This document shows, piece by piece, positions 10,472 through 19,373 of a DNA stretch of 64,000 nucleotides. This DNA is from DATKRB01 sp963794215. Its GTDB lineage: Bacteria; Actinomycetota; Acidimicrobiia; Acidimicrobiales; RAAP-2. Position 1 is the stretch's first letter; the number at the start of each line of letters is the position of its first letter. Both the position numbers and the translations under genes were made by a program. Location: contig CAWCCQ010000001.1 in NCBI GenBank assembly GCA_963794215.1, forward strand, positions 310,001 through 374,000, written 5' to 3'. Below the pieces are notes generated by a model that saw only the letters and a list, made by a program, of their open reading frames with translations, was not told where the DNA came from and did not search any database.

Positions 10472-11305
10472 AAGACATACCGTGTGGAGCTGTCGCACTA
10501 CTCGCCGGTTGGAGCCCGCTGCGTTGACGATGTCCACTTCTTGACCGAAGGACTCCTGAACGATGCGATGACGAGAAGCTCGGCTAGGTCAGCCGGCGCA
10601 TGTGTGCTGAAACTCATACGGTCGTTCCACAAGGGATCTTCTAGCAGGAGAGCGCCCAGATGACCGCCGGGGCGAACGCCGGTCTCGGGTTAGTAACACC
10701 AGGGGGGGAAGGGATCTGGTCGGCTCCAGAGACTTCCTGTTCAGTGAGCTAGTCGAGTCATCGGATAGTACGGGGTCGTCCGTGGTGATGTGCGAGTGTG
10801 ACAGCCTGCCGTTCGCGACCCGTCATACGGATCACCGGCTGATTCCCAGCATCTGGTACCACACCAACTGGTCGACAATGTCGTCGTGCGCGTTGTAGAC
10901 GATTCCGGGCGACCCCCCTGGCGCGGGCCGTATCGGTCCTTGCCTCCTCGGCGTCGTCGGTATGGGAGGGCAAGGTTCCTGTCTCGTTCGAATCGGCCGC
11001 TGCAACCCGAGAGGCTTCCGGCAAAGACTCGGCGACCTCGTTCCGCCGTTCGGGTAGACAATGTGCATACCACTCCGTCCGAGAGCGGGCGTAGCCGCGG
11101 AGGGGGCTGTGGGTAGTCCGCCAACGACCGGGCCCGTTGGATTTCCCTTGACCGGACCGACCCTCCCCAGGCGGGCTCACCGCGTCACCTCAGTCCCAGG
11201 ACAACGGTGGGTCTGGGTTCTCACCGCAGCGCCCGCAGCCTTTTCCTATGCCCTGGCCAACCTTTCCGACGCCCCGGGGGAGCGACGACCAAGGACGATG
11301 GAGCC
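10472..11305. other. gene-poor stretch with one copy of a degenerate repeat
   Basis: No gene family is recognisable in this 830-base gap. From about 10770 to 11010 it holds one copy of a degraded sequence that also occurs near 28396-28482 and 43520-43680 (see repeat entries). On the minus strand it can be read as IVYNAHDDIVDQLVWYQ, matching the second copy, so it may be the ghost of a coding sequence. Confidence 0.5.
10770..11010. repeat. degenerate repeat family, copy 1
   Basis: Shares GGTCCTTGCCTCCT, CGTCGTCGG, ATGGGAGGGCAAGG and TCCTGTCTCGTTC in order with the segment near 43605-43665, and the block at 10857-10910 (GGTACCACACCAACTGG, TCGTGCGCGTTG) with 43530-43570. Its left part (GGGTCGTCCGTGGTGAT at 10773, ATTCCCAGCATC at 10844) matches 28398-28485. 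Divergent copies, no terminal repeats seen. Confidence 0.6.
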
Positions 11306-11629
11306 CTAGTCCTCGTCTGCTTCCAGCTCAGCTTCAGCGGCCAATATCGCGAATCCCAGAGCCTTGAAGATGTTGCCCGAGGCCGCCACCACCCGAGCCG
11401 TACCCACGATTGGGGCGACGGCAATAAGAATGTCCTGGGTATCTTCCAACGTGAGCCCAACATCACTGGCAAGCCCGACGTTTGCCAGGTAGGAGGCGGG
11501 GGGTGCGCCGACCGCGATGAGGGCCGCGATGCGGGCGATCATGTGTTCGCGCCCCTCGAGGTTGCTGCGCTCGATTGACACCAGGGTGATGTCAGCGAGG
11601 GTGTCGAACACTGGCGTTTCATCCGGCAT
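11306..11629 (-). CDS. carboxymuconolactone decarboxylase-like (AhpD fold) protein
   Basis: A 107-residue all-helical protein of the carboxymuconolactone decarboxylase / AhpD-like superfamily. It reads TLADITLVSIERSNLEGREHMIARIAALIAVGAPPASYL, then LTLEDTQDILIAVAPIVGTARVVAASGNI, the pattern of the small actinobacterial members. There is no CXXC pair, so it is not a redox-active AhpD. A purine-rich AAAGGA lies about 9 bases upstream of the ATG at 11629. It stands alone; substrate and reaction cannot be inferred. The C-terminus is acidic (EAELEADED). Confidence 0.8.
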   Translation of the reverse strand: MPDETPVFDTLADITLVSIERSNLEGREHMIARIAALIAVGAPPASYLANVGLASDVGLTLEDTQDILIAVAPIVGTARVVAASGNIFKALGFAILAAEAELEADED

Positions 11630-12109
11630 TCCGAGAATCCTTTCGAATTGTTTTGTGGTGAAGGGCTTGACTGTCTTTGCTCAACCACCGAGGCGAGTCA
11701 TACCAACATGTTCTTCGATCCCCTAACGACATACGTCATGATCAGCGTCTAAGCGGAAAGACGCGGAGGATTACAAAACATCCGGTTGAACTGTGACCCC
11801 TACCTCCGGCGACCCTGGGAGGCCAAAAGGGCAATCACGACCTCGATGATGAATCCCGCGACGCCGAAGCCGCTATCCCTCAGTATCGAATCCTCGCTGG
11901 TGAGAAACGAGAAGTCCTCCCCCGGTCCGGGTGATTGTCCGTGTCGATGAGATATGGCTGAGTTTGGAGGAAGACCCTCAGAGGCTCCTGAGACGCACCA
12001 AATCGCCCGTGGGAACACTCCTCATAGGCGGAGGAGATACGCGAGCTCAGCAAGCCGAGCCTCTCAGGGGCGCTGCCGTTGTAGAGAACGTAAAGTCGTC
12101 CGGTTGTTG
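11630..12109. other. intergenic stretch, one doubtful small frame
   Basis: No recognised gene. A minus-strand frame at 11800-12018 ends in a plausible membrane segment (GFGVAGFIIEVVIALLAS) followed by a basic tail, but its first half has no coding character. It may be a remnant of a small membrane protein. Confidence 0.35.
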
Positions 12110-13071
12110 TCACGTTACGACGTACCGAGGTTCAGCGCCTCTGGCCACCCGTTGTAGGTTCTCGGCAGCTGCGGCCCCTCGCCGGCCCGCCGTTTCGTAC
12201 GTCGTGCCGGCCACACGGGGGGTGAGGACCACGTTATCCAAGGTCAGCAAAGGATCGTCAAGGGGAGCGGTTCGACCGCGAAGACATCGAGCCCGGCACC
12301 GGCGATCCGTCCTGAGCGAAGGGCCTCGAGCAGGGCGGCGTGGTCGACTATCTGGCCCCTGGAGACGTTGAGGAGGATCGCACTGGGTTTCATCGTCCGG
12401 AAGGCAGCCGACCCGATCATGTGGTGGGTGTCCGACGCCAGCGGGACGTGAATGGACACTACGTCCGCCATCGACAGGAGTTCGTCCAGGTATTCCGCAC
12501 CCCCGAGAACGTGGATGCCGAGACGAGCTGCCTCGTTGGCGGCCGGTCCTGGCGGGTTGACACCAACGACAGACATGCCAAGTGGCTGGCACAGTTGGGC
12601 GAGGCCGCGGCCACTGGCCCCGGTGCCGATCAGCCTCAGAGTTCGGCCGTGCAGCTCTCCGCCAAAGGAGCGGTAAAAAACGCCCGCATGTAGATCTCGC
12701 TGGCTCCTCGTAAATCCATTAATCGAGCACAGCATCAGCATGAGCGCGTGCTCTGCAAGCGCCTGGGCGCTGAACTGCCCGGGAGTGTTGGCAACCGGGA
12801 TGCCGTTGGCCCCGAACAAGTGCAGGTGAAGGTGGTCGTACCCTTCCAGGATCAGTTGCCACGGTTTGACTCCTGCCTGGTGGGCTTCCGGGACGAAATC
12901 GGGCTGAAGCGACACCCCCTCGTCCGCAACCCCCATGGCACCGTGGACCTGGAGAGCAAAAGGCCTGTCGTCCGCGCACCTCACGACGTCGAACTCGTCT
13001 CCGAGCGCGGCGATGAAGTCGCGGTACCACGGACTCGCGTCCCCAGGTCTGGCCATGTAGAGGACCTTCAT
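12110..13071 (-). pseudogene. D-isomer-specific 2-hydroxyacid dehydrogenase, one frameshift
   Basis: NAD-dependent 2-hydroxyacid dehydrogenase (phosphoglycerate dehydrogenase superfamily), about 320 residues when repaired. Start chosen at ATG 13071 (MKVLYMARPG). The Rossmann region reads LRLIGTGASGRGLAQ, where the usual GxGxxG is GTGASG, followed by ADVVSIHVPLASDTHHMIG, LLNVSRGQIVDHAALLEAL and GAGLDVFAVEPLP. At about 12258 one base is missing; the continuation DDPLLTLDNVVLTPRVAGTTYE lies in the next frame and ends at 12110. The family catalytic His (PHxAG) is Arg here, which may also be an error. Monocistronic. Confidence 0.85.
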
Positions 13072-13448
13072 GTCGTCAACCCGCTCCGCTGGACGTTGGC
13101 CTCGATCCCGGATCAACCACAACCTATGCGTCGCACTCCTCGAGCGAACAAGCACCGTCACTCAGCCCGTAGTAGACGAAGATGGTCACCAATCCGTTCC
13201 GATGGATCGATCCATTGGACTCGTTATCGGGCGGGTCAGTCCCACGTGAATACTCCCATCGTGGGCAAGCTAGCAACCGATGACTTCGAGGATTGGCCCG
13301 TATGTTGCGAGCCCACCCCAACCCGATGACCGATGAGCTGTGTTATCGAGAGGATCGATAGTTGACGCTTGTAATGGATTGCGGTCAAGCCGTCGCGTTT
13401 CAGGCTGCCGAGCCCTGGGTCTGCAAGGCTCGCTAGCTGACGAAGTCC
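13072..13448. other. intergenic stretch, no gene recognised
   Basis: Between the dehydrogenase start and the end of the VWA operon. It contains TTATCG at about 13218-13223 and a GGATCGATAGT block near 13353 that resembles one near 24572. No gene was seen. Confidence 0.45.
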
Positions 13449-14588
13449 CTAAGGGTGAGCGCCCCAGCGGAGGGACGCCGCCAGGGCCGCGAGGGCCAGT
13501 AACGCGCCGATCATGGCGAACCCGGCCGTCACCTCGTCGTGCTCCTTTTGGATCCTCGAATCCTTCGGCAGGTTGGTGAACACGCGCGAGAGCTGCGAGG
13601 CGGTTCGGGCGGTGTAGCTCTTGCCACCGGTCATCCGCGAAACCTGGCGCAGCGGGGGCAGATCGGCCACCAAGGGTGAACCCGAACCTCCGCCGAAGCC
13701 TCCCCCACCGAAACTTCGGCTCCCGAAACCCCCGCCGCCGAAGCCTCCCCCGCCACCGAAGCCTCCCTGCTGCTGGGGGGTGCACTCGAGCGGGCCCGGG
13801 TGCGTCGTGCCGTAGCCGATCGTGTAAATGCGAACCCCTCGGGCAACAGCTTCTGGGGCAGCCTGGAGAGGGGTGATCCCGCGGTTGTTGGCTCCGTCAG
13901 TAAGCAGCACGATGATGTCAGGGACGTACTCTTCGGATCCCGGCTTTGCTGCGGTGGCGGTCGTGCCGCCGGAAACGCTCGCTCCCCCGAGCTCTGATGG
14001 AGTGGCCTCGGCGCCCAACACCGAGTTGGCAACCGGCTTGACCTGGGGATCCACCTGGGCAATCGCGTCGAGAGATTGTAAGATAGCTGCCCCAATGGCC
14101 GTGCCCGGGCCAGTGCTGAGGTTGTCGAGCGCGTGATCCAGGGCGCCCCGATCGGTCGTCGGAGCGACGGCGAGCTCCGCGAAGCCGTTGAACAGCACCA
14201 GACCAATGGGGATGCCGCTCGGTTCTGCGTTGACGAAGTGGAGCGCTCCCTGCTGGGCCACGGCCAGACGGTCAGGTAAAAGGTCGGTGGAGCACATCGA
14301 GCCCGACTCGTCGACCGCGAGAATGATCGACGTCTTCTGGGCTGGAACGTCCGTGGTCAACTCGGGTCGCGCTGACGCGAGAGCAAGTACTCCGATGCCA
14401 GCCAACAGCGCGGCAACAGGCACGTGCCGGAGCCAACGAGCCCTTTGGGGAAGGGCAGAGCGCAACAGTGCAACGCTCGAGTACGTGATCGCTTGGCGGC
14501 GTCGCCGGCGCAGTGCCACTACATACATGACGAACACCACGGGAACGGCGACTACCAGGAGCAGCGCAAAGGGCCACGCAAACGTCAC
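13449..14588 (-). CDS. VWA-domain membrane protein with Gly/Phe-rich insertion
   Basis: A 379-residue Bat-like protein: two N-terminal membrane segments (about 4-25 and 57-72), a von Willebrand A domain with the metal site DESGS at 93-97 and IIVLLTDGANN at about 225-235, and a C-terminal membrane segment (about 352-372). The domain carries two unusual insertions: about 178-222, and a Gly/Phe tract at about 274-304 made of repeated GGFGGGG units, just before the usual LRQVSRMTGGKSY. It starts with GTG at 14588, overlapping the end of the upstream VWA gene region within a few bases, and is the last gene of the five-gene operon. Expected to act with the MoxR ATPase at the membrane. Confidence 0.87.
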   Translation of the reverse strand: MTFAWPFALLLVVAVPVVFVMYVVALRRRRRQAITYSSVALLRSALPQRARWLRHVPVAALLAGIGVLALASARPELTTDVPAQKTSIILAVDESGSMCSTDLLPDRLAVAQQGALHFVNAEPSGIPIGLVLFNGFAELAVAPTTDRGALDHALDNLSTGPGTAIGAAILQSLDAIAQVDPQVKPVANSVLGAEATPSELGGASVSGGTTATAAKPGSEEYVPDIIVLLTDGANNRGITPLQAAPEAVARGVRIYTIGYGTTHPGPLECTPQQQGGFGGGGGFGGGGFGSRSFGGGGFGGGSGSPLVADLPPLRQVSRMTGGKSYTARTASQLSRVFTNLPKDSRIQKEHDEVTAGFAMIGALLALAALAASLRWGAHP

Positions 14589-14589
14589 G

Positions 14590-15582
14590 TCACATCACCC
14601 GCCCGAACCACAGCACCGAAAGCAGCGCACCCACGGCGAGGAACAGCACGGCGGCTGCGGCAAAGATCGCCGAGATCTGCGTGTGCTCGCTGACGACCGT
14701 GAAATGCAGATCGATGGTTTGGGAGACGTCGCGCACGGCGGTCCGATTGTCGACTTGGTGATAGGTCCCGTTAGTGACCTTGGCGACGTCCTCCAGCGTC
14801 TGCGGATCCAACGCAGTGGCGACTCTGAACCCCCCAATCTGAACCGTGGTGCCGGCGACGGTGCCTACGCCGATTGTCTGGATGCGCACCCCCGCAGTCG
14901 ACGCCAGTCGGGCCATCGTCACTGGGTTGCTCTGGCTCGTGTCCTCGCCGTCGGAGACCAACACAATGGTCGCTCCCCCGAAGTAGCCGATGTTGACCTC
15001 GTTCGAATTGTCCTCGTTGAGGCCTGTGGGGTTCACCTGCAGCGTCTTGCCGGCGAGTGCGTCGAGTGACGTGAGGATGCCCGACGCCAATGAGGTGCCT
15101 CCGCCCAGGGAAAGGTCATTGATGGCTCGCAGGATGGAGGGGTGATCGAAGGACGGGGTCTGGACGATCAGCGCACTGGGTCCAAAGGCCACCACGCCGA
15201 TCTTGACCGACGACGGCTGATCGCGGACGAAGTCGCTGGCCGCCAGCTTCGCCGCGCCGATGCGGCTGGGCTTGACGTCCTTGGCTCCCATACTGTTCGA
15301 GACGTCCATCGCGAGGATCACAGTGGATTGGAACCGAGGCGCCCTGACGGTCGCCATCGGCCGGGCGACCGCCAAGGCGAGAAGGGCGAGCGCGGCTGTG
15401 AACAACGCAAATGGCAGGTGCCGGCGCCAGCCCGGTCGCCGACCGGTTCCGTTGACGAGGAGCCCCTGAGCGGCAAGTTCCTCGACCCGTCGGACCCGTC
15501 GGCGACGTGCTGCGATGTAGATAACCACCACGGCCGGCACAATCAGCAGCGCCCAGAGCCATTCGGGCGTGGCGAAGCTCAT
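14590..15582 (-). CDS. VWA-domain membrane protein (BatA-like)
   Basis: A 330-residue protein with the Bat layout: membrane segments at about 7-25 and 56-74, a VWA domain with metal-site DVSNS at 93-97 and VLVSDGEDTSQS further on, and a C-terminal membrane segment at about 305-327. The late-domain phrase LEDVAKVTNGTYH is typical. It begins four bases inside the end of the DUF58 gene (ATGA overlap at 15579-15582), which indicates translational coupling, and runs straight into the second VWA gene. In MoxR operons such proteins are the presumed metal-dependent substrate or partner-binding components. Confidence 0.9.
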   Translation of the reverse strand: MSFATPEWLWALLIVPAVVVIYIAARRRRVRRVEELAAQGLLVNGTGRRPGWRRHLPFALFTAALALLALAVARPMATVRAPRFQSTVILAMDVSNSMGAKDVKPSRIGAAKLAASDFVRDQPSSVKIGVVAFGPSALIVQTPSFDHPSILRAINDLSLGGGTSLASGILTSLDALAGKTLQVNPTGLNEDNSNEVNIGYFGGATIVLVSDGEDTSQSNPVTMARLASTAGVRIQTIGVGTVAGTTVQIGGFRVATALDPQTLEDVAKVTNGTYHQVDNRTAVRDVSQTIDLHFTVVSEHTQISAIFAAAAVLFLAVGALLSVLWFGRVM

Positions 15583-16470
15583 CGGCGGCCTCGGCGCCGG
15601 CGCTCCGCGATCCGCACGAACGCGCTCAGTAGATCGTCCTCGGTCGACACCACGTGGAGATCGGTTCGGGACCGAGCAATCGCCTGGAAAATGGTGTCGT
15701 CCTGATCGTCAGCCAACACGTGCAGCCGGCGGCGGAACTTCGGATCGCTCGAGTCGACGAGCAGCACCTCGCCGGTTTCGGCGTCTTGGACGTACAGCAA
15801 GCCCGCAGCGGGGAGCTCGCGCTTCGCGCGGATCCACCATACGGACCGCGACCACCTCGTGTCGCCGGGTGAGACCGAGGAGCGGTCGTTCCCAGCCCGG
15901 CTCGCTGATGAAATCGGAGATCACGACCACCAGCGATGGTCGACGCACGAGTTGCTCGGCGGTGCGAAAGAGTTTGGCGAGGTCGGTCGACCCCGCGGCC
16001 TCGAGCGGTCGAAGCAGGTTCTGCAGCAGCAGGAGGACGTGGTTCCGGCCTTGCCGTGGGGGAAGCACCCAGTGGCGCTCCCCGTCGAAGATTATGGCCC
16101 CCACCCGATTGCCGTTCCGGACGAGCAACTGGCCGAAAATGGCCGCGAGCTCGCACAGCACGTGCTCTTTGGTCCGTTCGGCTGGGCCGAAGACCATCGA
16201 GCGCGAGCGGTCGAGAAGTAGCCACGCGGTGAGCTCGCGGTCCTCCATGAAATCCCGGACGAGCAGCTCGTCCATCCGGGCCGTGGCGTTCCAGTCGATG
16301 TGGCGTACGTCGTCGCCCCACTCGTACGCTCGCAGGTCGAGGAAGTCGGTGCCGTCGCCGCGGAGCGAGGTGCGATAGTCGCCTTGCAGGCGTCCGTCGA
16401 GCCGTCGGACGACTTGCCAGTCAAGACGGCGGAGGATCCCCTCGGGCGTCAACAGCTCAGCGGGATTCAT
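15579..16470 (-). pseudogene. DUF58 protein, one frameshift
   Basis: DUF58 protein of the MoxR operon, about 296 residues when repaired. The signature GDDVRHIDWNATARMDELLVRDFMEDRE spans about 52-79, followed by LLLDRSRSM and VVVISDFISEPGW. At about 15817 one extra base breaks the conserved ending: the first frame reaches VDPREA, and the next frame continues ELPAAGLLYVQDAETGEVLLVD, exactly as in the family, to a TGA that overlaps the VWA gene. DUF58 proteins have a VWA-like fold and are thought to pair with MoxR. Because the flanking genes are intact, a sequencing indel is plausible. Confidence 0.87.
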
Positions 16471-16484
16471 TGCTTCTCCGTGGA

Positions 16485-17498
16485 CTAGCTGCTGACGGAT
16501 CGCAAGATGACGTCGGGTACCGGAATCGTGCTCAGGACCGCGTCGATGACGTACTGGGCGGTTACGTCATCGGCCAACGCCTCGTAAGACAAGACCAAGC
16601 GGTGTCGCAGTACGTCCGGCGCGATCGTGTGTAGGTCTTCAGGCAACACATAGTGTCGGCCCCGCACGAGTGCGAGCGCCTGAGCCGCGATCACCATGTT
16701 GATCGACGCCCGAGGGCTAGCCCCGAACGTGATGTACGGCGAGAGCCCTTCCAAGCCCACCTTCTCGGGGTCGCGGGTGGCCGACGCCACCGCGACGGCG
16801 TACTCGATCAGCGACGGATCGACGAACACCGCCCGTGCCGCACTCTGGAGGTGCCGCAGCTGCTCGACATTCATGGCCTCGCGCACCGTCTCGAGACCGG
16901 CGACCATCCGCTCCACAATGACGAACTCCTCGGTGGCGCTCGGGTAGTCGACGAGCACCTTGAGCATGAATCGGTCGACCTGCGCCTCTGGCAGGGGGTA
17001 GGTTCCGTCGGACTCGATCGGGTTCTGGGTGGCCATCACGAGGAACGGGTCAGGCAGCGCGTGGGTCTCGCGGCCGATGGTCACCTGGCGCTCTTGCATC
17101 GCCTCGAGGAGGGCGCTCTGGACCTTGGCCGGTGCGCGGTTGACCTCGTCGGCGAGCACCAGGTTGGCGAAGATCGGGCCGAGCGACACTTCGAACTCGC
17201 CGAGCTTCTGGTTGTAGATCCTCGTGCCGACAATGTCGGCCGGTACGAGGTCGGGCGTGAACTGAATCCGTTGGAACTCGACGCCAAGCGCGCCGGCGAA
17301 CGCATTGACCGCGAGGGTCTTTGCCAACCCGGGCACGCCCTCGACGAGCAGATGGCCGCGGGCTACCAATGCGATGACCATCCGCTCGAGCAAGACATCC
17401 TGGCCCACGATGACTCGCTTGACGCGGTACAGCACCTCCTCGAGCGCCCCGATCGCCTCGGCGGACTCGGCGGCGGCGCTGTCGTGCGACGCGCTCAC
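16485..17498 (-). CDS. MoxR-family AAA+ ATPase
   Basis: A 337-residue cytosolic MoxR ATPase, thought to be a chaperone-like remodeller. Walker A is GVPGLAKT at 54-61, Walker B is LVLADE at 113-118, followed by the MoxR hallmarks NRAPAKVQSALLEAMQE and FLVMATQNPIESDGTYPLPEAQVDRFML; the lid region has YITFGASPRASI. The GTG at 17498 overlaps the protease stop as GTGA, so it is translationally coupled to the gene upstream, and DUF58 follows after 14 bases. It is the energy-providing member of the operon, acting on the VWA partners at the inner membrane face. Confidence 0.93.
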   Translation of the reverse strand: MSASHDSAAAESAEAIGALEEVLYRVKRVIVGQDVLLERMVIALVARGHLLVEGVPGLAKTLAVNAFAGALGVEFQRIQFTPDLVPADIVGTRIYNQKLGEFEVSLGPIFANLVLADEVNRAPAKVQSALLEAMQERQVTIGRETHALPDPFLVMATQNPIESDGTYPLPEAQVDRFMLKVLVDYPSATEEFVIVERMVAGLETVREAMNVEQLRHLQSAARAVFVDPSLIEYAVAVASATRDPEKVGLEGLSPYITFGASPRASINMVIAAQALALVRGRHYVLPEDLHTIAPDVLRHRLVLSYEALADDVTAQYVIDAVLSTIPVPDVILRSVSS

Positions 17499-18337
17499 TT
17501 GGCCGGAGCTCCTGCTGCGGCACCGGCCGTCGCGATCGGCACGGCAAATCCGATGCCGCTGAATTCGTCGTTCCCTGCGGGGTTGGCGAGACCGGTCACG
17601 ATCCCAATCACCTGACCTTTCGCATTGAGGAGGGGACCGCCAGAGCTCCCCGGATTGACCGCCGCGTCGAACTGGATCATCCCAGACAGCGACGGGCCAT
17701 CCGCAGGCGTAAACGTTCGGTTCACCCCCGAGACCACCCCGGCCGACAGGGAGGCCACGAGGTCGAGCGGGTTGCCCACCACGAACACCTCGTCGCCGAT
17801 CTGCGGGGTGTTGCCCAACACGGCTGGCAACACGACGGCCGGCACGGTCGACGGTGTCAACACCGCGATGTCATGGCTCGCGTCCGACGAGGAAACGGAC
17901 GCTGCGGAGGTCGTCCCATCGGCGAAGGTCACCTCGATGCTGGATGCGCCGCTCACGACGTGGAGCGCGGTCAGGATGTCACCCTGCGAATCGATGATCA
18001 CTCCACTGCCGACCTCTCTGGCGCCCGAGGCGCTTCCCTTGGACTGGACCACCACGAACGCGGCCTCCACCGCACGGTACGCCGCGGCCGCGGCAGGCGG
18101 TTGAGACTGGAGCCGCGAGGCCGCGGTACTGGCCTGCTTGCCGGCGATGGCGTTGACCTGCTTAGTGCTGAGGTCTGGCCGACCGGAGATTCGGAGATTG
18201 GTGACGACAAGGGCGGCGGACAGACCGAGGACGGCGAGGACGAGCACCGTGAGCGCGATAGGCAACAGGCGCGACCCTCCCGGCCCCGCTCGCCCCTGCT
18301 CGGGTGGGTCCAATGTCGTCGGGTTCATGGTCGGCAT
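17495..18337 (-). CDS. membrane-anchored HtrA-like serine protease (S1C), no PDZ
   Basis: A 280-residue trypsin-fold protease with a short cytosolic N-terminus, one membrane anchor (about 24-47) and an extracytoplasmic protease domain. The catalytic triad is visible: His126 in LTALHVVSG, Asp156 in SHDIAVL, and Ser232 in NPGSSGGPLLN. The protein stops soon after the protease domain with no PDZ domain, unlike full HtrA/DegP. It heads the operon and overlaps MoxR by four bases. Placement suggests a cell-envelope proteolytic function tied to the MoxR-VWA complex, which is inference. Confidence 0.88.
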   Translation of the reverse strand: MPTMNPTTLDPPEQGRAGPGGSRLLPIALTVLVLAVLGLSAALVVTNLRISGRPDLSTKQVNAIAGKQASTAASRLQSQPPAAAAAYRAVEAAFVVVQSKGSASGAREVGSGVIIDSQGDILTALHVVSGASSIEVTFADGTTSAASVSSSDASHDIAVLTPSTVPAVVLPAVLGNTPQIGDEVFVVGNPLDLVASLSAGVVSGVNRTFTPADGPSLSGMIQFDAAVNPGSSGGPLLNAKGQVIGIVTGLANPAGNDEFSGIGFAVPIATAGAAAGAPAK

Positions 18338-19373
18338 GTGATTGGCCGGCGAGGCCGTCGTGGTAGCGAAAAAGTCGGTGGAACCTTAGTGACCGGACCC
18401 TTGGTCGCCGGGGGCTGGTTTGGCGGCGTGGTCGGGCCCGGTTGCCCGAGCGGGTGCCAATGCCCCAACGTGTGCCGGACACCTCCCTCTGGCCCCACCC
18501 TCATTGGACCAAACGCTAGGTCACCGTACGCCGTCTGTGCCTTCGGGAGTGCTTGGTAGAGCCAGCAAGAAGCGTGCCGCCCGGCTGCCGCCCTCGCCAG
18601 TGTTCCGATCCCCGTGCCCAATCACTCTTGTTCTCGTCAATCGAGGTCAGAAGCACCATCTCTTCGAGCAATCGGCGCTCAACTCGATTGGTGCGACCTC
18701 CGACCAGTGACGCGAGCCGTGATGGCAGTCCAAAGTGGTCGGTTGTGAGACGCACCGTCGCTGGCGTCGTACGATTCCGCTCAGGCAGCGTCAGCTACGA
18801 TCCATCGTCGACTGCGGCCGGAAACGGCTAGCGACCTGCACGATGGGTAATGCCCATTGCTAGCCGCGGTAAATGCCGGCCAACTGAAGGAAGGACAATC
18901 AACCCAAAAAGCTACGGCAGTTACCGGTTTTGTGAAAGCAGCGCTATCGCGAAGGCGAGCCGGCGATAAGCACCAATTATCCAGAGGATGGCTGATTGCC
19001 GCTTATCGGCTAGGGCGCTCCTGAGACAAGTTGGACACACGATAAGTCGTGCCTACCGAGCTCAGGTCGACCTGATCGTGTCCACGCCGTCTTGCATTGG
19101 GTCCCTCAACACCGGGCGCCGCTCCCGCGCCTCTTAGCTCGAGCCCGGGGGTAGCTTTGCACTTTCAGGTGCCCCGCAAGTCCAGTGCTCGCTAGGATCG
19201 GGGTCGACGAGCAGGAAGCCTTCTGCGCGGAGCGCGCACGACTCGTCCACAAGCCACCCGCAGCAGGCATTCGGGACGGTCCTGCCGTTCGGACGCGTCG
19301 TCGCCACAGGCCAGTGGACGCGCAGCAGTATAGAAGGGTGCTCGCCCGGTGGCCGCGGACCCGACGCAACGGC
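18338..19373. other. divergent intergenic region with palindromic motifs
   Basis: About 1 kb between two divergent units (protease operon and DHA2 exporter). No gene was recognised. Between 18964 and 19046 it carries a CGATAA ... TTATCC palindrome, GCTTATCGGC at about 19001 and CGATAAG at 19040. Promoters of both units should lie here. Confidence 0.5.
18964..18982. repeat. CGATAAGCACC palindromic repeat, copy 1
   Basis: CGATAA, then GCACCAA, then TTATCC. The same arrangement occurs at 29952-29970 and 38723-38741, always between genes. Confidence 0.55.

Noticed and set aside
16653..17615. 320-codon plus-strand frame over MoxR and the protease
   Set aside because: Mirror of the MoxR gene, rich in His/Arg/Asp as antisense frames usually are.
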